The position numbers were made by a program, and so were the translations under genes. The notes beneath the pieces were generated by a model. That model ran no database searches, had not been told where the DNA came from, and saw nothing but the letters and a program-made list of their open reading frames with translations. From NCBI RefSeq assembly GCF_026167665.1, contig NZ_CP098740.1, positions 5,642,001 to 5,706,000 of the forward strand: a DNA stretch of 64,000 bases, in the 5' to 3' direction. The DNA is from Streptomyces drozdowiczii. GTDB taxonomy: Bacteria; Actinomycetota; Actinomycetes; Streptomycetales; Streptomycetaceae. The first letter of the stretch is position 1. Each line of letters begins with the position of its first letter. Shown one piece after another: positions 19,285-30,501 of this stretch.

Positions 19285-20397
19285 TCAGTCCTGGGAGTCG
19301 TCGGACCCGTCGTCGCCCGTGCGCGGATCGCTGTCGTCCGTACGGCTGTCCTCCGCGCCGTCCTCGGGCCCCTCGGACGGCGGCCGTACGGGACCCGGCT
19401 GCCCCGGACCGCCCGGCTGCCCCGGACCGCCCGGCTGCCCGGGACCGGCCTCCGGCCGCACCGGCTTCGGCGGTCTCGTCCGGCCGCTCGACGTGTCCCG
19501 GAGGTACGTCGCGTCCCCGCTCTCCGTGGCATGGCCGCCGGGCGGCTGCCCGGGGCCGGGGTCGCGGCGGCGCAGATAGCGCTCGAACTCCCGGGCGATC
19601 GCCTCGCCGCTCGCCTCGGGCAGCTCGGCGGTGTCCCGGGCCTCCTCGAGGGTCTGCACGTACTCGGCCACCTCGCTGTCCTCGGCGGCCAGTTGGTCGA
19701 CGCCGACCTGCCACGCCCGCGCGTCCTCCGGCAGCTCGCCGAGCGGGATGCGCAGCCCGAGCAGGTCCTCGAGACGGTTCAGCAGGGCCAGGGTCGCCTT
19801 GGGGTTGGGCGGCTGCGACACATAGTGCGGCACCGCGGCCCACAGGCTCACCGCGGGCACCCCGGCATGCGTGCACGCCTCCTGGAGGATGCCGACGATG
19901 CCGGTCGGGCCCTCGTACCTGGTCTCCTCCAGGTCCATGGTGCGCGCCAGATCGGGGTCGGACGTCACCCCGCTGACCGGGACCGGGCGGGTGTGCGGGG
20001 TGTCGCCGAGCAGCGCACCGAGCACCACCACCATCTCGACGCCCAGCTCGTGCGCGAAGCCCAGCAGCTCGTTGCAGAACGAGCGCCAGCGCATGGACGG
20101 TTCGATGCCCCGGACCAGGACCAGATCGCGGGGCTTGTCCCCGCCGACGCGGACCACGGAGAGCCGGGTCGTCGGCCAGGTGATCTTGCGTACCCCGTTG
20201 TCCAGCCACACCGTCGGGCGGTTGACCTGGAAGTCGTAGTAGTCCTCGGCGTCCAGCGCCGCGAACACCTCGCCCTTCCACTCCCGGTCCAGATGCGCGA
20301 CCGCTGTGGAGGCGGCGTCACCGGCGTCGTTCCACCCCTCGAACGCGGCCACCATGACCGGGTCGATCAGCTCGGGCACGCCCTCGAGCTCGATCAC
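19285..20397 (-). CDS. parJ: PAC2-family protein, ParJ-like (ParA-interacting)
   Basis: A 370-residue cytoplasmic protein of the PAC2 (proteasome assembly chaperone 2-like) family: [28 protein letters not shown] at the N-terminus, [28 protein letters not shown]. The last about 90 residues are a low-complexity Pro/Gly/Asp tail with tandem GPGQPG repeats. GTG 20397 is chosen because GGAGG lies 7 bases upstream. In S. coelicolor the protein at this position (SCO1662) was reported as ParJ, which binds ParA and affects chromosome segregation during sporulation. The symbol rests on position and my recollection of that work. Confidence 0.82.
   Translation of the reverse strand: MIELEGVPELIDPVMVAAFEGWNDAGDAASTAVAHLDREWKGEVFAALDAEDYYDFQVNRPTVWLDNGVRKITWPTTRLSVVRVGGDKPRDLVLVRGIEPSMRWRSFCNELLGFAHELGVEMVVVLGALLGDTPHTRPVPVSGVTSDPDLARTMDLEETRYEGPTGIVGILQEACTHAGVPAVSLWAAVPHYVSQPPNPKATLALLNRLEDLLGLRIPLGELPEDARAWQVGVDQLAAEDSEVAEYVQTLEEARDTAELPEASGEAIAREFERYLRRRDPGPGQPPGGHATESGDATYLRDTSSGRTRPPKPVRPEAGPGQPGGPGQPGGPGQPGPVRPPSEGPEDGAEDSRTDDSDPRTGDDGSDDSQD
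19397..19441. repeat. Tandem 18-bp repeats encoding GPGQPG in the ParJ tail
   Basis: The 18-base unit GGCTGCCCCGGACCGCCC occurs twice in a row (19397-19432), followed by a partial third copy. It encodes Pro-Gly-Gln-Pro-Gly-Gly repeats on the minus strand. Confidence 0.8.
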
Positions 20398-20513
20398 CCC
20401 AGCCTCCTTCCGAAGTTCCCTTGCGTACGGACCAACCTTACGGCCTGCGGCCTCCCGGACCGCAGCCCCCGTGCACGGCCGGGTGGTCATGCGGTAGGGC
20501 AACCACACGCTCT

Positions 20514-20528
20514 ATACATCCGAGCTGT
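20514..20528. promoter_or_regulatory. Candidate operator 1 of the fuconate operon
   Basis: ATACATCCGA (20514-20523) matches the left ten bases of the perfect palindrome found ahead of the FadR-type repressor gene (27201-27215). It lies 104 bases upstream of the dehydratase start. Confidence 0.55.
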
Positions 20529-20577
20529 CGGCGGAAAATTCGCGTCTCTCTCTGGACTTGTGGGCTCGGAGGCGGCT

Positions 20578-20592
20578 ATACATCGGATGACC
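20578..20592. promoter_or_regulatory. Candidate operator 2 of the fuconate operon
   Basis: ATACATCGGATGACC matches the repressor-gene palindrome at most positions, with the same ATACATC half and GATG in the other half. A further half-site, CCGATGTTAT, is at 20604-20613. All lie within 60 bases of the dehydratase start, suited to repression. Confidence 0.6.
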
Positions 20593-20631
20593 GGAACAGA
20601 GGTCCGATGTTATTTCCTCCTGGGGGCGCGC

Positions 20632-21969
20632 ATGAGTCAGACCGTCACGGATTTCGAGGTGCACGACATCCGTTTTCCGACCTCGGAACAACTGGACGGC
20701 TCGGACGCCATGAACCCCGACCCCGACTACTCGGCCGCCTATGTCGTCCTGCGGACCGACGCCGCCGACGCGGACGGCGAGCCGGTCGAGGGCCACGGCT
20801 TCTGCTTCACCATCGGCCGCGGCAACGAGGTCATGGCTGCCGCGATCGAGGCCCTGCGCCCCTATCTGTCCGGGCGCCCCGTGCCCCGTACGGCCGCCGA
20901 CCTCGGCGCCCTGTACCGGGACCTCACGCACGACTCCCAACTCCGGTGGCTCGGCCCCGAGAAGGGCGTGATGCACATGGCGGCCGGTGCGGTGGTCAAC
21001 GCCGCCTGGGACCTGGCGGCCAAGCTGGCGGGCAGACCCGTCTGGGAGTTCCTGGCCGGAATGACCCCGGAGGAGCTGGTCTCGCTCGTGGACTTCCGCT
21101 ACCTCACCGACGCCCTCACCCCCGACGAGGCGCTGGCCGTCCTGCGCGCCGCCGAACCGGGACGCGCCGAACGCGCGGCCCGGCTGCGCGCCGAGGGCTA
21201 CCCCGCGTACACCACCTCGCCCGGCTGGCTCGGCTACTCCGACGACAAGCTGGTCCGGCTCGCCAAGCAGGCCGTCGCCGACGGCTTCACCCAGATCAAG
21301 CTCAAGGTCGGCGGCCGGGTCGAGGACGACGTCCGCCGCATGGCGCTCGCCCGCGAGGCGGTCGGACCCGGTGTCCGGATCGCCGTCGACGCCAACCAGC
21401 GCTGGGACGTGGCCGACGCCGTCGCCTGGATGACCGCGCTCGCCCCCTACGACCCGCACTGGATCGAGGAGCCCACCAGCCCCGACGACGTACTCGGCCA
21501 CGCCGCCGTGCGCGCCGGACAGCCGGTGAAGGTCGCCACCGGCGAACACGTCGCCAACCGGGTCGTGTTCAAGCAGCTCCTCCAGGCCGGGGCCGTCGAC
21601 TTCGTCCAGATCGACGCCGCACGCGTCGCCGGGGTCAACGAGAACCTGGCGATCCTGCTGCTCGCCGCCAAGTACGGCATCCCGGTCTGCCCGCACGCGG
21701 GCGGCGTCGGGCTCTGCGAACTCGTCCAGCACCTCTCGATGTTCGACTACGTGGCCGTCTCCGGCACCCGCGAGGACCGGGTGATCGAGTACGTCGACCA
21801 CCTCCACGAGCACTTCACCGACCCGGTCGTCCTCGTGAACGGCCGCTACACCGCCCCGGCGGCCCCCGGCTTCTCGGCCGGGATGCGCCCCGAGTCCATC
21901 GCCGCACACCGCTACCCGCAGGGCCCCGTCTGGCAGGCCCGGCGCCACGAGAAGGAGGAGAGCCGATGA
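20632..21969 (+). CDS. L-fuconate dehydratase (enolase superfamily)
   Basis: A 445-residue cytoplasmic enzyme that dehydrates L-fuconate to 2-keto-3-deoxy-L-fuconate, using Mg2+. It closely follows the Xanthomonas L-fuconate dehydratase pattern as I remember it: [24 protein letters not shown] start, [22 protein letters not shown] segment, [19 protein letters not shown] with the catalytic Lys, metal ligands in [18 protein letters not shown] and GEH, and [15 protein letters not shown] end (here [11 protein letters not shown]). The ATG at 20632 has a CCTCCTGGGGG purine-poor leader, so the ribosome site is weak. First gene of a five-gene operon; it overlaps the SDR gene by 4 bases. Confidence 0.93.
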   Translation: MSQTVTDFEVHDIRFPTSEQLDGSDAMNPDPDYSAAYVVLRTDAADADGEPVEGHGFCFTIGRGNEVMAAAIEALRPYLSGRPVPRTAADLGALYRDLTHDSQLRWLGPEKGVMHMAAGAVVNAAWDLAAKLAGRPVWEFLAGMTPEELVSLVDFRYLTDALTPDEALAVLRAAEPGRAERAARLRAEGYPAYTTSPGWLGYSDDKLVRLAKQAVADGFTQIKLKVGGRVEDDVRRMALAREAVGPGVRIAVDANQRWDVADAVAWMTALAPYDPHWIEEPTSPDDVLGHAAVRAGQPVKVATGEHVANRVVFKQLLQAGAVDFVQIDAARVAGVNENLAILLLAAKYGIPVCPHAGGVGLCELVQHLSMFDYVAVSGTREDRVIEYVDHLHEHFTDPVVLVNGRYTAPAAPGFSAGMRPESIAAHRYPQGPVWQARRHEKEESR

Positions 21970-22745
21970 CCGGCACACGCGACTTCGAGGGGATGAACGC
22001 CCTGGTGACCGGCGGCGCCTCCGGCATCGGGGCCGCCGTCACCGCCCTGCTCCTGGAGCGCGGCGCGCAGGTCGCCGTCCTCGACCGGGACACCACGGGC
22101 ACCCCCGCCGGCGCCCTCGCCGTCGAGGCCGACGTCACCGACGACGCCGCCGTGCGCGCCGGGGTGGACCGGGCCGCCGCCACCATGGGCTCCCTGCACA
22201 CCCTCGTCTCCAACGCGGGCATCGGCGCCATCGGCACCGTCACGGACAACGACGACGCCGAATGGGCCCGGGTCCTCGACATCAACGTGCTCGGCATGGT
22301 CCGCGCCGCCCGGCACGCCCTGCCCCACCTGCGCCGGGCGGCCGCCGAGCGCCCCGGAGCCGTATCCATCACGCACACCTGCTCCATCGCCGCGACCGCC
22401 GGGCTGCCCCAGCGCGCCCTGTACAGCGCGAGCAAGGGCGCCGTCCTCGCGCTCACCCTCGCCATGGCCGCCGACCACGTCCGCGAGGGCGTCCGCGTCA
22501 ACTGCGTCAACCCGGGCACCGCCGACACCCCGTGGATCGGGCGGCTGCTGGACCGGGCGGACGACCCGGCCGCCGAACGCGCCGCGCTGAACGCCCGCCA
22601 GCCGCTGGGCCGGCTGGTCTCCGCCGACGAGGTGGCCGCCGCGATCGGCTACCTCGCGAGCCCCGCCGCGGCCTCCGTGACGGGCACCGCCCTGGCCGTC
22701 GACGGCGGGATGCAGGGCCTGCGCCTGCGCCCCGCGGACAACTGA
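21966..22745 (+). CDS. Short-chain dehydrogenase/reductase of the fuconate operon
   Basis: A 259-residue NAD(P)-dependent classical [11 protein letters not shown] (15-22) binds the cofactor, NAG follows strand 4 (LVSNAGIGA), and the catalytic residues are Ser140, Tyr153 and Lys157 (YSASK). GAAGGAGGAG gives a strong ribosome site, and ATGA overlaps the dehydratase stop. In the oxidative L-fucose pathway an SDR acts either as L-fucose dehydrogenase or as 2-keto-3-deoxy-L-fuconate dehydrogenase; either fits here and I cannot choose. No fuconolactonase or cleavage enzyme lies in the operon, so those steps must be elsewhere. Confidence 0.9.
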   Translation: MTGTRDFEGMNALVTGGASGIGAAVTALLLERGAQVAVLDRDTTGTPAGALAVEADVTDDAAVRAGVDRAAATMGSLHTLVSNAGIGAIGTVTDNDDAEWARVLDINVLGMVRAARHALPHLRRAAAERPGAVSITHTCSIAATAGLPQRALYSASKGAVLALTLAMAADHVREGVRVNCVNPGTADTPWIGRLLDRADDPAAERAALNARQPLGRLVSADEVAAAIGYLASPAAASVTGTALAVDGGMQGLRLRPADN

Positions 22746-22799
22746 ACCCGCACCGCGAATGCCGACCGAGCCGCGACCCCACAAAGGAACGGGACACCA

Positions 22800-23840
22800 A
22801 TGAGAGTGCGTACGAGGAGTGCGGCAGCCTGTGCCGTACTGCTGGCCGTGACCGCCCTCGCGGGCTGCAACCGCGAGTCGTCGGACGGCGGCGCGGGCGG
22901 CGGCAAGGTCGGCATCGACCTGCCGCGCAGCGACAGCGACTTCTGGAACTCCTACCAGAACTACATCAAGAAGGGCGTCAAGGACGGCGAGGTCTCCGCG
23001 CTCCCGCTGACCAACTCGCAGAACGACATCGGCAAGCTCGTCGCCAACGTCCAGACCTTCACCGACCAGGGCGCCAAGGCCGTCGTGATGGCCCCCCAGG
23101 ACACCGGAGCGATAGCCGAATCGCTCAACACGCTCAACGAGAAGAAGATCCCCGTCGTCAGTGTCGACACCCGCCCGGACAAGGGCGACATCTACATGGT
23201 GGTGCGCGCCGACAACAAGGCGTACGGCACCAACGCCTGCAAGTACCTAGGCGAGCAGCTGAAGGGCAAGGGCAAGGTGGTCGAGTTCCAGGGCGACCTG
23301 TCCTCCATCAACGGCCGCGACCGCTCCGAGGCGTTCAAGGCGTGCATGGACAAGGACTACCCGGACATCCAGGTGTTCGAGCTGGCCACCGACTGGAAGG
23401 GCGACGTCGCCTCCGCGAAGCTCCAGTCCACGCTGGCCGCCCACCCCGACATCGACGGCATCTACATGCAGGCCGGCGGCGTCTTCCTCCAGCCCACCCT
23501 GGCGCTCCTGGAACAGAAGAAGCTGCTGAAGCCCGCCGGCACGGACGGCCACATCACCATCATCTCCAACGACGGCATCCCCGAGGAGTTCGACGCCATC
23601 CGCGCCGGGAAGATCGACGCCACCATCTCCCAGCCCGCCGACCTGTACGCGAAGTACGCGCTGTACTACGCGAAGGCGGCCCTCGACGGCAAGACGTTCA
23701 AGGAGGGCCCCACGGACCACGACTCCACCATCATCAAGATCCCCAACGGCTACGAGGACCAGCTCCCCGCACCCCTGGTGACCAAGGAGAACGTGGACGA
23801 CCCGAAGCTGTGGGCCAACCAGCTGGAGAAGAAGAGCTAG
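22800..23840 (+). CDS. Sugar ABC transporter substrate-binding lipoprotein
   Basis: A 346-residue periplasmic-binding-protein (RbsB-like, peripla_BP_4) lipoprotein. The signal peptide ends in the lipobox LAGC with Cys23 as the lipid site. A short Gly/Ser linker follows, then two Rossmann lobes (VGIDLPRSDSDFWNSY at the first, IDGIYMQAGGVFLQP and IISNDGIPEEFDAI later). AAGGAACGGG precedes the ATG. Being followed directly by an RbsA-type ATPase and an RbsC-type permease, it should capture the sugar for the fuconate cassette, most likely L-fucose. Confidence 0.92.
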   Translation: MRVRTRSAAACAVLLAVTALAGCNRESSDGGAGGGKVGIDLPRSDSDFWNSYQNYIKKGVKDGEVSALPLTNSQNDIGKLVANVQTFTDQGAKAVVMAPQDTGAIAESLNTLNEKKIPVVSVDTRPDKGDIYMVVRADNKAYGTNACKYLGEQLKGKGKVVEFQGDLSSINGRDRSEAFKACMDKDYPDIQVFELATDWKGDVASAKLQSTLAAHPDIDGIYMQAGGVFLQPTLALLEQKKLLKPAGTDGHITIISNDGIPEEFDAIRAGKIDATISQPADLYAKYALYYAKAALDGKTFKEGPTDHDSTIIKIPNGYEDQLPAPLVTKENVDDPKLWANQLEKKS

Positions 23841-23842
23841 CC

Positions 23843-25356
<1,514 letters not shown>

Positions 25357-25360
<4 letters not shown>

Positions 25361-26409
25361 CCGGCACGGTACGGCCGTCCACGGCCGACGACTTCGACAC
25401 GGCGCTCAAGGGCTCCCCGGGCGGGGACACCCCGCTGAGCAGGCTCAAGCTGATCCGGTGGAGCGACTTCTCGCTGGTGCCGGTGATCCTGGTGCTGATG
25501 CTGATCGGCTTCATCGTCTCGCCGGTCTTCCTCACCTCCGACAACCTGATCAGCGTCGTCCAGCAGTCGTCCGAGCTGAGCCTGCTCGTCCTCGGCCAGG
25601 CCCTGATCCTCATCTGCGGACGGATGGACCTCTCGCTGGAGTCCACGATCGGCATCGCGCCGGTCGTCGCCATGTGGCTGGTGCTGCCCACCGAGGGCGG
25701 CCGCTTCGCCGGCCTCGGGCTGCTCCCGACCTGGTCCGCCATCCCGCTCTGCCTGCTGGTCGGGCTGGCGATCGGCGCCGTCAACGGCTTCCTGATGCTG
25801 AAGCTCCGGGTCAACGGCTTCATCGCCACGCTCGGCATGCTCACGATGCTGCGCGGCCTGCACATCGGCATCACCGAGGGCAAGTCCATCACCGATGTGC
25901 CGGAGTCCTTCCGCTACCTCGGCAAGAGCGAGTGGTTCGGGGTCCCGGCCGCCGTCTGGATCTGCCTGGTCCTCTTCGCGATCGGCGGCGCCGCGCTCGC
26001 CTGGCTGCGCCACGGACGCGCGCTGTACGCGATCGGGGGCAACCCGGAGGCGGCCCGCGCGGCCGGCATCCGCGTCGACCGGGTCACCTGGATCGTCCTC
26101 GCCATCGGCGGCCTGCTCGCCGCCTTCGCCGGCATCCTCTACACCGGCCACTACGGGGCGGTCGCGGCCACCCAGGGCGACGGCTGGATCTTCCAGGTGT
26201 TCGCCGCCGCGGTGATCGGCGGCATCAGCCTCAAGGGCGGCCGGGGCACGCTGTTCGGCGCCCTCACCGGCGTACTGACGCTCCAACTGGTCGTCAACGT
26301 CATGACCCTGGGCGGCGTCCCGGCCCTCTGGAACCAGTTCCTGAACGGCGCGATCATCATCGTCGCCCTGATCATCTCCCGCTTCGCGAGCGGCGAGAAG
26401 CAGGACTGA
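25357..26409 (+). CDS. Sugar ABC transporter permease (RbsC type)
   Basis: A 350-residue polytopic membrane protein of the branched-chain/ribose permease family, with about 8-10 hydrophobic segments. Hallmarks are LGQALILICGRMDLSLES, VGLAIGAVNGFLM, IATLGMLTMLRGL and the EAA-like loop AIGGNPEAARAAGIRVD. An N-terminal 40-residue hydrophilic tail precedes the first membrane segment. ATG 25357 is preceded by GGGGGAGAGG and overlaps the ATPase stop (ATGA). Last gene of the fuconate operon, followed by a strong terminator. Confidence 0.92.
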
Positions 26410-26419
26410 ACCTCTTGGT

Positions 26420-26512
26420 CCTCAAGCGCCGGACGGGCTCCTCCAGCCCGTCCGGCGCTTCTTTTCAAGCCCCTCCGGCGATTGAGGAGCGGGGTCCGGG
26501 GCGGAGCCCCGA
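26420..26512. repeat. Streptomyces-type dispersed intergenic repeat
   Basis: The hairpin CTCAAGCGCCGGACGGGCT with its mirror, followed by CCGGCGATTGAGGAGCGGGG and GTCCGGGGCGGAGCCCC, matches the family of GC-rich repeats I know between many Streptomyces genes. Part of it serves as the terminator of the fuconate operon. Confidence 0.6.
26424..26466 (+). terminator. Terminator of the fuconate operon
   Basis: Perfect 16-bp stem (26424-26439 with 26445-26460), CCTCC loop, followed by CTTTTC. Confidence 0.92.
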
Positions 26513-26517
26513 CACGG

Positions 26518-27189
26518 TCACAGCGTGGACCGCAGCCACTGCTCCACGCTCGCCACATGCACCGTCGCCCAAGCCCGAGCCGCCTCCGCGTCCCGATCCC
26601 GCAACGCCGCCAGAATCGCCCGATGCTCATGCAGCGTCCGGCTCACCGCGTCCTCCTGCGTCAGCCCCCGCCACACCCGCGCCCGCGTCGTCGGCCCCGA
26701 GAGCCCGTCCAGCAGCGAGCACAGCACCGAATTGCCCGACGACTGCACGATGCCCCGGTGGAAGTCCAGGTCGCAGGCGACCAGCTCCTCCACCGAAGGA
26801 TGCTCGCCCAGCGCGTCGAGCTGCGCGCTCAGCACGTCCAACTGCTCCTCGCTGATCCGGCTCGCCGCCATCGCCGTCGCGGCGGGCTCCAGGATCCGGC
26901 GCACCGCCAGGAACTCCAGCACGGTGTCGTCCCGGTGGAAGTCCACGACGAAGCTCAGCGCCTCCAGGAGCAGCTGCGGGTCGAGGCTCGTCACATACGT
27001 GCCGTCGCCCTGGCGGACGTCGAGAATGCGGATCAGTGACAGCGCGCGCACCGCCTCCCGCAGCGAGTTGCGGGAAAGCCCCAGCTCCGAGGCGAGTTCG
27101 CTCTCCTTGGGGAGACGATCGCCGGGCCGAAGCGCACCCGAGACGATCATTCCCTTGATCTTCTCGATGGCCTCGTCGGTGACAGCCAT
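26518..27189 (-). CDS. FadR/FCD-family (GntR) transcriptional regulator of the fuconate cassette
   Basis: A 223-residue DNA-binding protein. The N-terminal winged helix is typical GntR (GALRPGDRLPKESELASELG, then SRNSLREAVRALS, GDGTYV). The C-terminal FCD helical domain has the metal or ligand Asp/His residues DLDFHRGI and HEHRAIL. It converges on the fuconate operon. A perfect 7-1-7 palindrome lies 11 bases before its own start, and related sites lie ahead of the dehydratase gene, so it probably represses both itself and the operon until a sugar acid binds. Confidence 0.9.
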   Translation of the reverse strand: MAVTDEAIEKIKGMIVSGALRPGDRLPKESELASELGLSRNSLREAVRALSLIRILDVRQGDGTYVTSLDPQLLLEALSFVVDFHRDDTVLEFLAVRRILEPAATAMAASRISEEQLDVLSAQLDALGEHPSVEELVACDLDFHRGIVQSSGNSVLCSLLDGLSGPTTRARVWRGLTQEDAVSRTLHEHRAILAALRDRDAEAARAWATVHVASVEQWLRSTL

Positions 27190-27200
27190 GGGCGACCTCC

Positions 27201-27215
27201 ATACATCCGATGTAT
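27201..27215. promoter_or_regulatory. Palindromic operator of the FadR-type regulator
   Basis: ATACATC-C-GATGTAT, a perfect 7-bp inverted repeat around one base, 11 bases ahead of the regulator's ATG. The same half-sites recur at 20514, 20578 and 20604 before the fuconate operon. Confidence 0.75.
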
Positions 27216-27255
27216 CGCCCCATTATGCGGGCACGAAGAAGGCCGGTACGACCGT

Positions 27256-27274
27256 CGGACCGTCTCACGGTCCG
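27256..27274 (-). terminator. Possible terminator after glpD
   Basis: 8-bp perfect stem CGGACCGT/ACGGTCCG with a 3-base loop, 24 bases past the glpD stop on the minus strand. There is no T tract. Confidence 0.4.
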
Positions 27275-27298
27275 CCCGGCCGCCCGGCCCGTCTCCGC

Positions 27299-28912
27299 TC
27301 AGCCGCGCCGCTCGCCGAGCATCTTCTCCACACCGGCCCGGACCTCGTCCGTCGCCAGGCCCCGGATCGTCAGCGTCGTCCGCCGCCGCAGCACGTCGTC
27401 CGCGGTCTCGGCCCACTCGTGGTCCCGGGCGTAGGCGACCTGCGCCCAGACCTCCGGCGCGTCCGGGTGGATCCGCTCGGCCAGCGCCGGGTTCTCGTTG
27501 GCCAGCCGGGCGATGTCGAACGCGAGCGAACCGTAGTGCGTGGCCAGATGGCGCGCCGTGTCGGCGGCCATCCGGGGACCGGGCGTCCCGCCGTCCACCA
27601 GCAGCCGGTGCGCCACCGCGTTCGGCGAGGCGATCCCGGGCAGCGGCAGCTTCCTGGGCAGCCGGGCCATCGGCTCCATGTCCTCCGCCAACGGGTGCCC
27701 GGGCAGCGCGGCCAGCTTGTTCATCACCGTACGGCCGATGTGGCGGAAGGTCGTCCACTTGCCGCCGGCCACCGACAGCATCCCGCCCCGGCCCTCCGTC
27801 ACGACCGTCTCGCGCTTGGCCTTCGAGGTGTCCCCGGGCCCGCCGGGCAGCACCCGCAGACCGGCGAAGGAGTACGTGATCAGGTCCCGGGAGAGCTGCT
27901 GGTCGCGGACCGAGAACGCGGCCTCGTCCAGGATCTGCGCGGTGTCCTTCTCGGTCACCGCGACATCCGCCGGGTCGCCCTCGTACTCCTCGTCCGTCGT
28001 GCCGAGGAGCAGCATGTCCTCCCACGGCAGGGCGAACGTGATGCGGTACTTGTCGATCGGCGTGGCCAGCGCGGCCTTCCACGGCCGGGTCCGCTTCAGC
28101 ACCAGGTGGGCGCCCTTGGACAGGCGTATGGAGGGCGCCGCGTTCGGGTCCTCCATCTTCCGCAGGTGGTCCACCCACGGCCCGGTCGCGTTCAGTACCA
28201 GGCGGGCGGTCACCCCGAACTCCGTACCGTCCATGGAGTCCCGCAGCTCCGCGCCCGTCACCCGGCCCCGGGTGAACCGCAGCCCGGTCACCGCCGCGTG
28301 GTTCAGCACCACGGCGCCCGCGTCGACGGCCGCCCGGACCGTCATCAGCGCCATCCGCGCGTCGTTCATCTGGTCGTCGCCGTACACCGCGACCGCGCGC
28401 AGGTTCTCGGTACGCAGCTCCGGCACATCGCGCGCCGCCCGCGCCGGGCTGATCACATGGCCGACGCCGTCGCCGAAGGCGGACAGCGCCGAGTACGCGA
28501 ACACGCCCGCGCCGAGCTTCGCCGCGCCGTGCGGCCCGCCCTTGTACACCGGCAGGTAGAAGGTGAGCGGGTTGGCCAGGTGCGGGGCGACCTGGCGGGA
28601 GACCGCACGGCGCTCGAAGTGGTTCTCCGCCACCAGCTTCACCGCACCGGTCTGGAGGTAGCGCAGACCGCCGTGGAGCAGCTTGGAGGAGGCGGAGGAG
28701 GTGGCGCCGGCGAAGTCACCGGCGTCCACCAGGGCCACCCGCAGCCCGGACTGCGCGGCGTGCCAGGCGGTGGAGATGCCCAGGATGCCGCCGCCGATCA
28801 CCAGGAGGTCGTACGTCGCCTTGGAGAGCTGCTCCCGGGTCTCGGCGCGGCTCGGGAGGGAGCCGGAGGCCGGATGCGTCCCGAGTGCGGGGACGCTCTG
28901 CAGAGTGGTCAT
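27299..28912 (-). CDS. glpD: Aerobic glycerol-3-phosphate dehydrogenase
   Basis: A 537-residue membrane-associated FAD enzyme that oxidises glycerol 3-phosphate to dihydroxyacetone phosphate, feeding electrons to quinones. The dinucleotide-binding motif DLLVIGGGILGISTAWHAA is near residue 35. Typical DAO motifs follow (SSASSKLLHGGLRYL, NATGPWVDHLR, GGKWTTFRHIGR), and a C-terminal helical DAO_C domain is present. It starts 5 bases after the glpK stop, so it is the last gene of the glpF-glpK-glpD (gylCABX-type) operon under GylR. ATG 28912 is favoured over an upstream start inside glpK. Confidence 0.95.
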   Translation of the reverse strand: MTTLQSVPALGTHPASGSLPSRAETREQLSKATYDLLVIGGGILGISTAWHAAQSGLRVALVDAGDFAGATSSASSKLLHGGLRYLQTGAVKLVAENHFERRAVSRQVAPHLANPLTFYLPVYKGGPHGAAKLGAGVFAYSALSAFGDGVGHVISPARAARDVPELRTENLRAVAVYGDDQMNDARMALMTVRAAVDAGAVVLNHAAVTGLRFTRGRVTGAELRDSMDGTEFGVTARLVLNATGPWVDHLRKMEDPNAAPSIRLSKGAHLVLKRTRPWKAALATPIDKYRITFALPWEDMLLLGTTDEEYEGDPADVAVTEKDTAQILDEAAFSVRDQQLSRDLITYSFAGLRVLPGGPGDTSKAKRETVVTEGRGGMLSVAGGKWTTFRHIGRTVMNKLAALPGHPLAEDMEPMARLPRKLPLPGIASPNAVAHRLLVDGGTPGPRMAADTARHLATHYGSLAFDIARLANENPALAERIHPDAPEVWAQVAYARDHEWAETADDVLRRRTTLTIRGLATDEVRAGVEKMLGERRG

Positions 28913-28917
28913 GTTCT

Positions 28918-30459
28918 CTACTCCTCGTCTTCGAGCCAGCCCATGGTGCGTTCCACGGCCTTGAGCCAGCTCTTGTACTCGCGGGCGCGGGTGTCCGCGT
29001 CCATGCGGGGGGTCCACTCGGCGGCGCGGCGCCAGTTGGCGCGCAGCGCGTCGGTGTCCGGCCAGAAGCCGACGGCCAGGCCGGCGGCGTAGGCGGCGCC
29101 GAGGCAGGTGGTCTCGGCGACCATCGGCCGCACCACGGGCGCGTCCAGGAAGTCGGCGAGCGTCTGCATCAGCAGGTTGTTGGAGGTCATGCCGCCGTCG
29201 ACCTTGAGCGCGGTCAGCTCGACGCCGGAGTCCTTCGTCATGGCGTCGCTGATCTCACGGGTCTGCCAGGCGGTGGCTTCGAGCACGGCGCGGGCGATGT
29301 GCGCCTTGGTGACGTAGCGGGTGAGGCCGGCGATCACACCGCGGGCGTCGGGGCGCCAGTACGGGGCGAACAGGCCGGAGAACGCGGGCACGAAGTACGC
29401 GCCGCCGTTGTCCTCCACCGAGGAGGCCAGCGTCTCGATCTCGGCCGCGGACTGGATCAGCCCCATCTGGTCGCGCATCCACTGCACCAGCGAACCGGTG
29501 ACGGCGATCGACCCCTCCAGGGCGTACACCGCCTTCTGGTCGCCGATCCGGTAGCCGACCGTCGTCAGCAGCCCGTTGTACGAGTTGACGGGCGTCTCAC
29601 CGGTGTTGATCAGCATGAAGGTGCCGGTGCCGTACGTGGACTTGGCCTCGCCCTCGGAGTAGCAGGTCTGGCCGAACAGCGCCGCCTGCTGGTCGCCCAG
29701 CGCGGAGGCCACCGGCACCCCGTCGAGCACGCCGCCCTTGGTGGTGCCGTAGACCTCGGAGGAGGACCGGATCTCGGGCAGCACGGCCGTCGGCACGCCG
29801 ATGGAGGAACAGATCTTCTCGTCCCACTGCATGGTGTGCAGGTTCATCAGGAGCGTCCGCGAGGCGTTGGTGACGTCGGTGACGTGGACGCCGCCGTCGG
29901 TGCCGCCGGTCAGGTTCCAGATGACCCAGGAGTCCATGGTGCCGAAGAGGATGTCGCCCCGCTCGGCCCGCTCGCGCAGCCCGTCGACGTGGTCGAGCAG
30001 CCAGCGCGCCTTCGGCCCGGCGAAGTACGAGGAGAGCGGCAGCCCGGTCTCGCGGCGGAAGCGGTCCGCGCCGACGTTGCGCCCGAGCTCCTTGCAGAGC
30101 GCGTCCGTGCGGGTGTCCTGCCAGACGATGGCGTTGTGGACGGGCTCACCGGTGTGCTTGTCCCACAGCAGGGTGGTCTCGCGCTGGTTGGTGATGCCGA
30201 TCGCCTTGACGTCGGCGGCGGTGATGCCGGCCTTGGAGATCGCCCCGGCGACGACTTCCTGGACGTTCGTCCAGATCTCGGCCGCGTCGTGTTCGACCCA
30301 GCCCGGCTTGGGAAAGATCTGCTCGTGCTCCTTCTGGTCGACGGAGACGATCCGCCCGTCCTTGTCGAAGACGATGCAGCGGCTGGAGGTCGTGCCTTGG
30401 TCGATGGCCGCGATGAACGGCCCTGCGCCGTGGCTGCCGGTGGTGTGTGCGTCGGTCAC
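28918..30459 (-). CDS. glpK: Glycerol kinase
   Basis: A 513-residue cytoplasmic FGGY-family kinase converting glycerol to glycerol 3-phosphate with ATP. The N-terminal ATPase lobe shows [18 protein letters not shown]; the FGGY signatures appear as [13 protein letters not shown] and [11 protein letters not shown]. The catalytic Asp lies in [20 protein letters not shown]. The GTG start has CGGGAG upstream. It lies 42 bases behind glpF and 5 bases before glpD in the same operon. Confidence 0.96.
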   Translation of the reverse strand: MTDAHTTGSHGAGPFIAAIDQGTTSSRCIVFDKDGRIVSVDQKEHEQIFPKPGWVEHDAAEIWTNVQEVVAGAISKAGITAADVKAIGITNQRETTLLWDKHTGEPVHNAIVWQDTRTDALCKELGRNVGADRFRRETGLPLSSYFAGPKARWLLDHVDGLRERAERGDILFGTMDSWVIWNLTGGTDGGVHVTDVTNASRTLLMNLHTMQWDEKICSSIGVPTAVLPEIRSSSEVYGTTKGGVLDGVPVASALGDQQAALFGQTCYSEGEAKSTYGTGTFMLINTGETPVNSYNGLLTTVGYRIGDQKAVYALEGSIAVTGSLVQWMRDQMGLIQSAAEIETLASSVEDNGGAYFVPAFSGLFAPYWRPDARGVIAGLTRYVTKAHIARAVLEATAWQTREISDAMTKDSGVELTALKVDGGMTSNNLLMQTLADFLDAPVVRPMVAETTCLGAAYAAGLAVGFWPDTDALRANWRRAAEWTPRMDADTRAREYKSWLKAVERTMGWLEDEE

Positions 30460-30501
30460 GGTGTGCTCCCGGAGGTCTGTGCGGTGTGGTGTGGGGGCGG
30501 A

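Noticed and set aside
19397..19441. Repeats considered as a CRISPR-like array
   Set aside because: The units are contiguous without spacers and encode Pro-Gly repeats inside ParJ.
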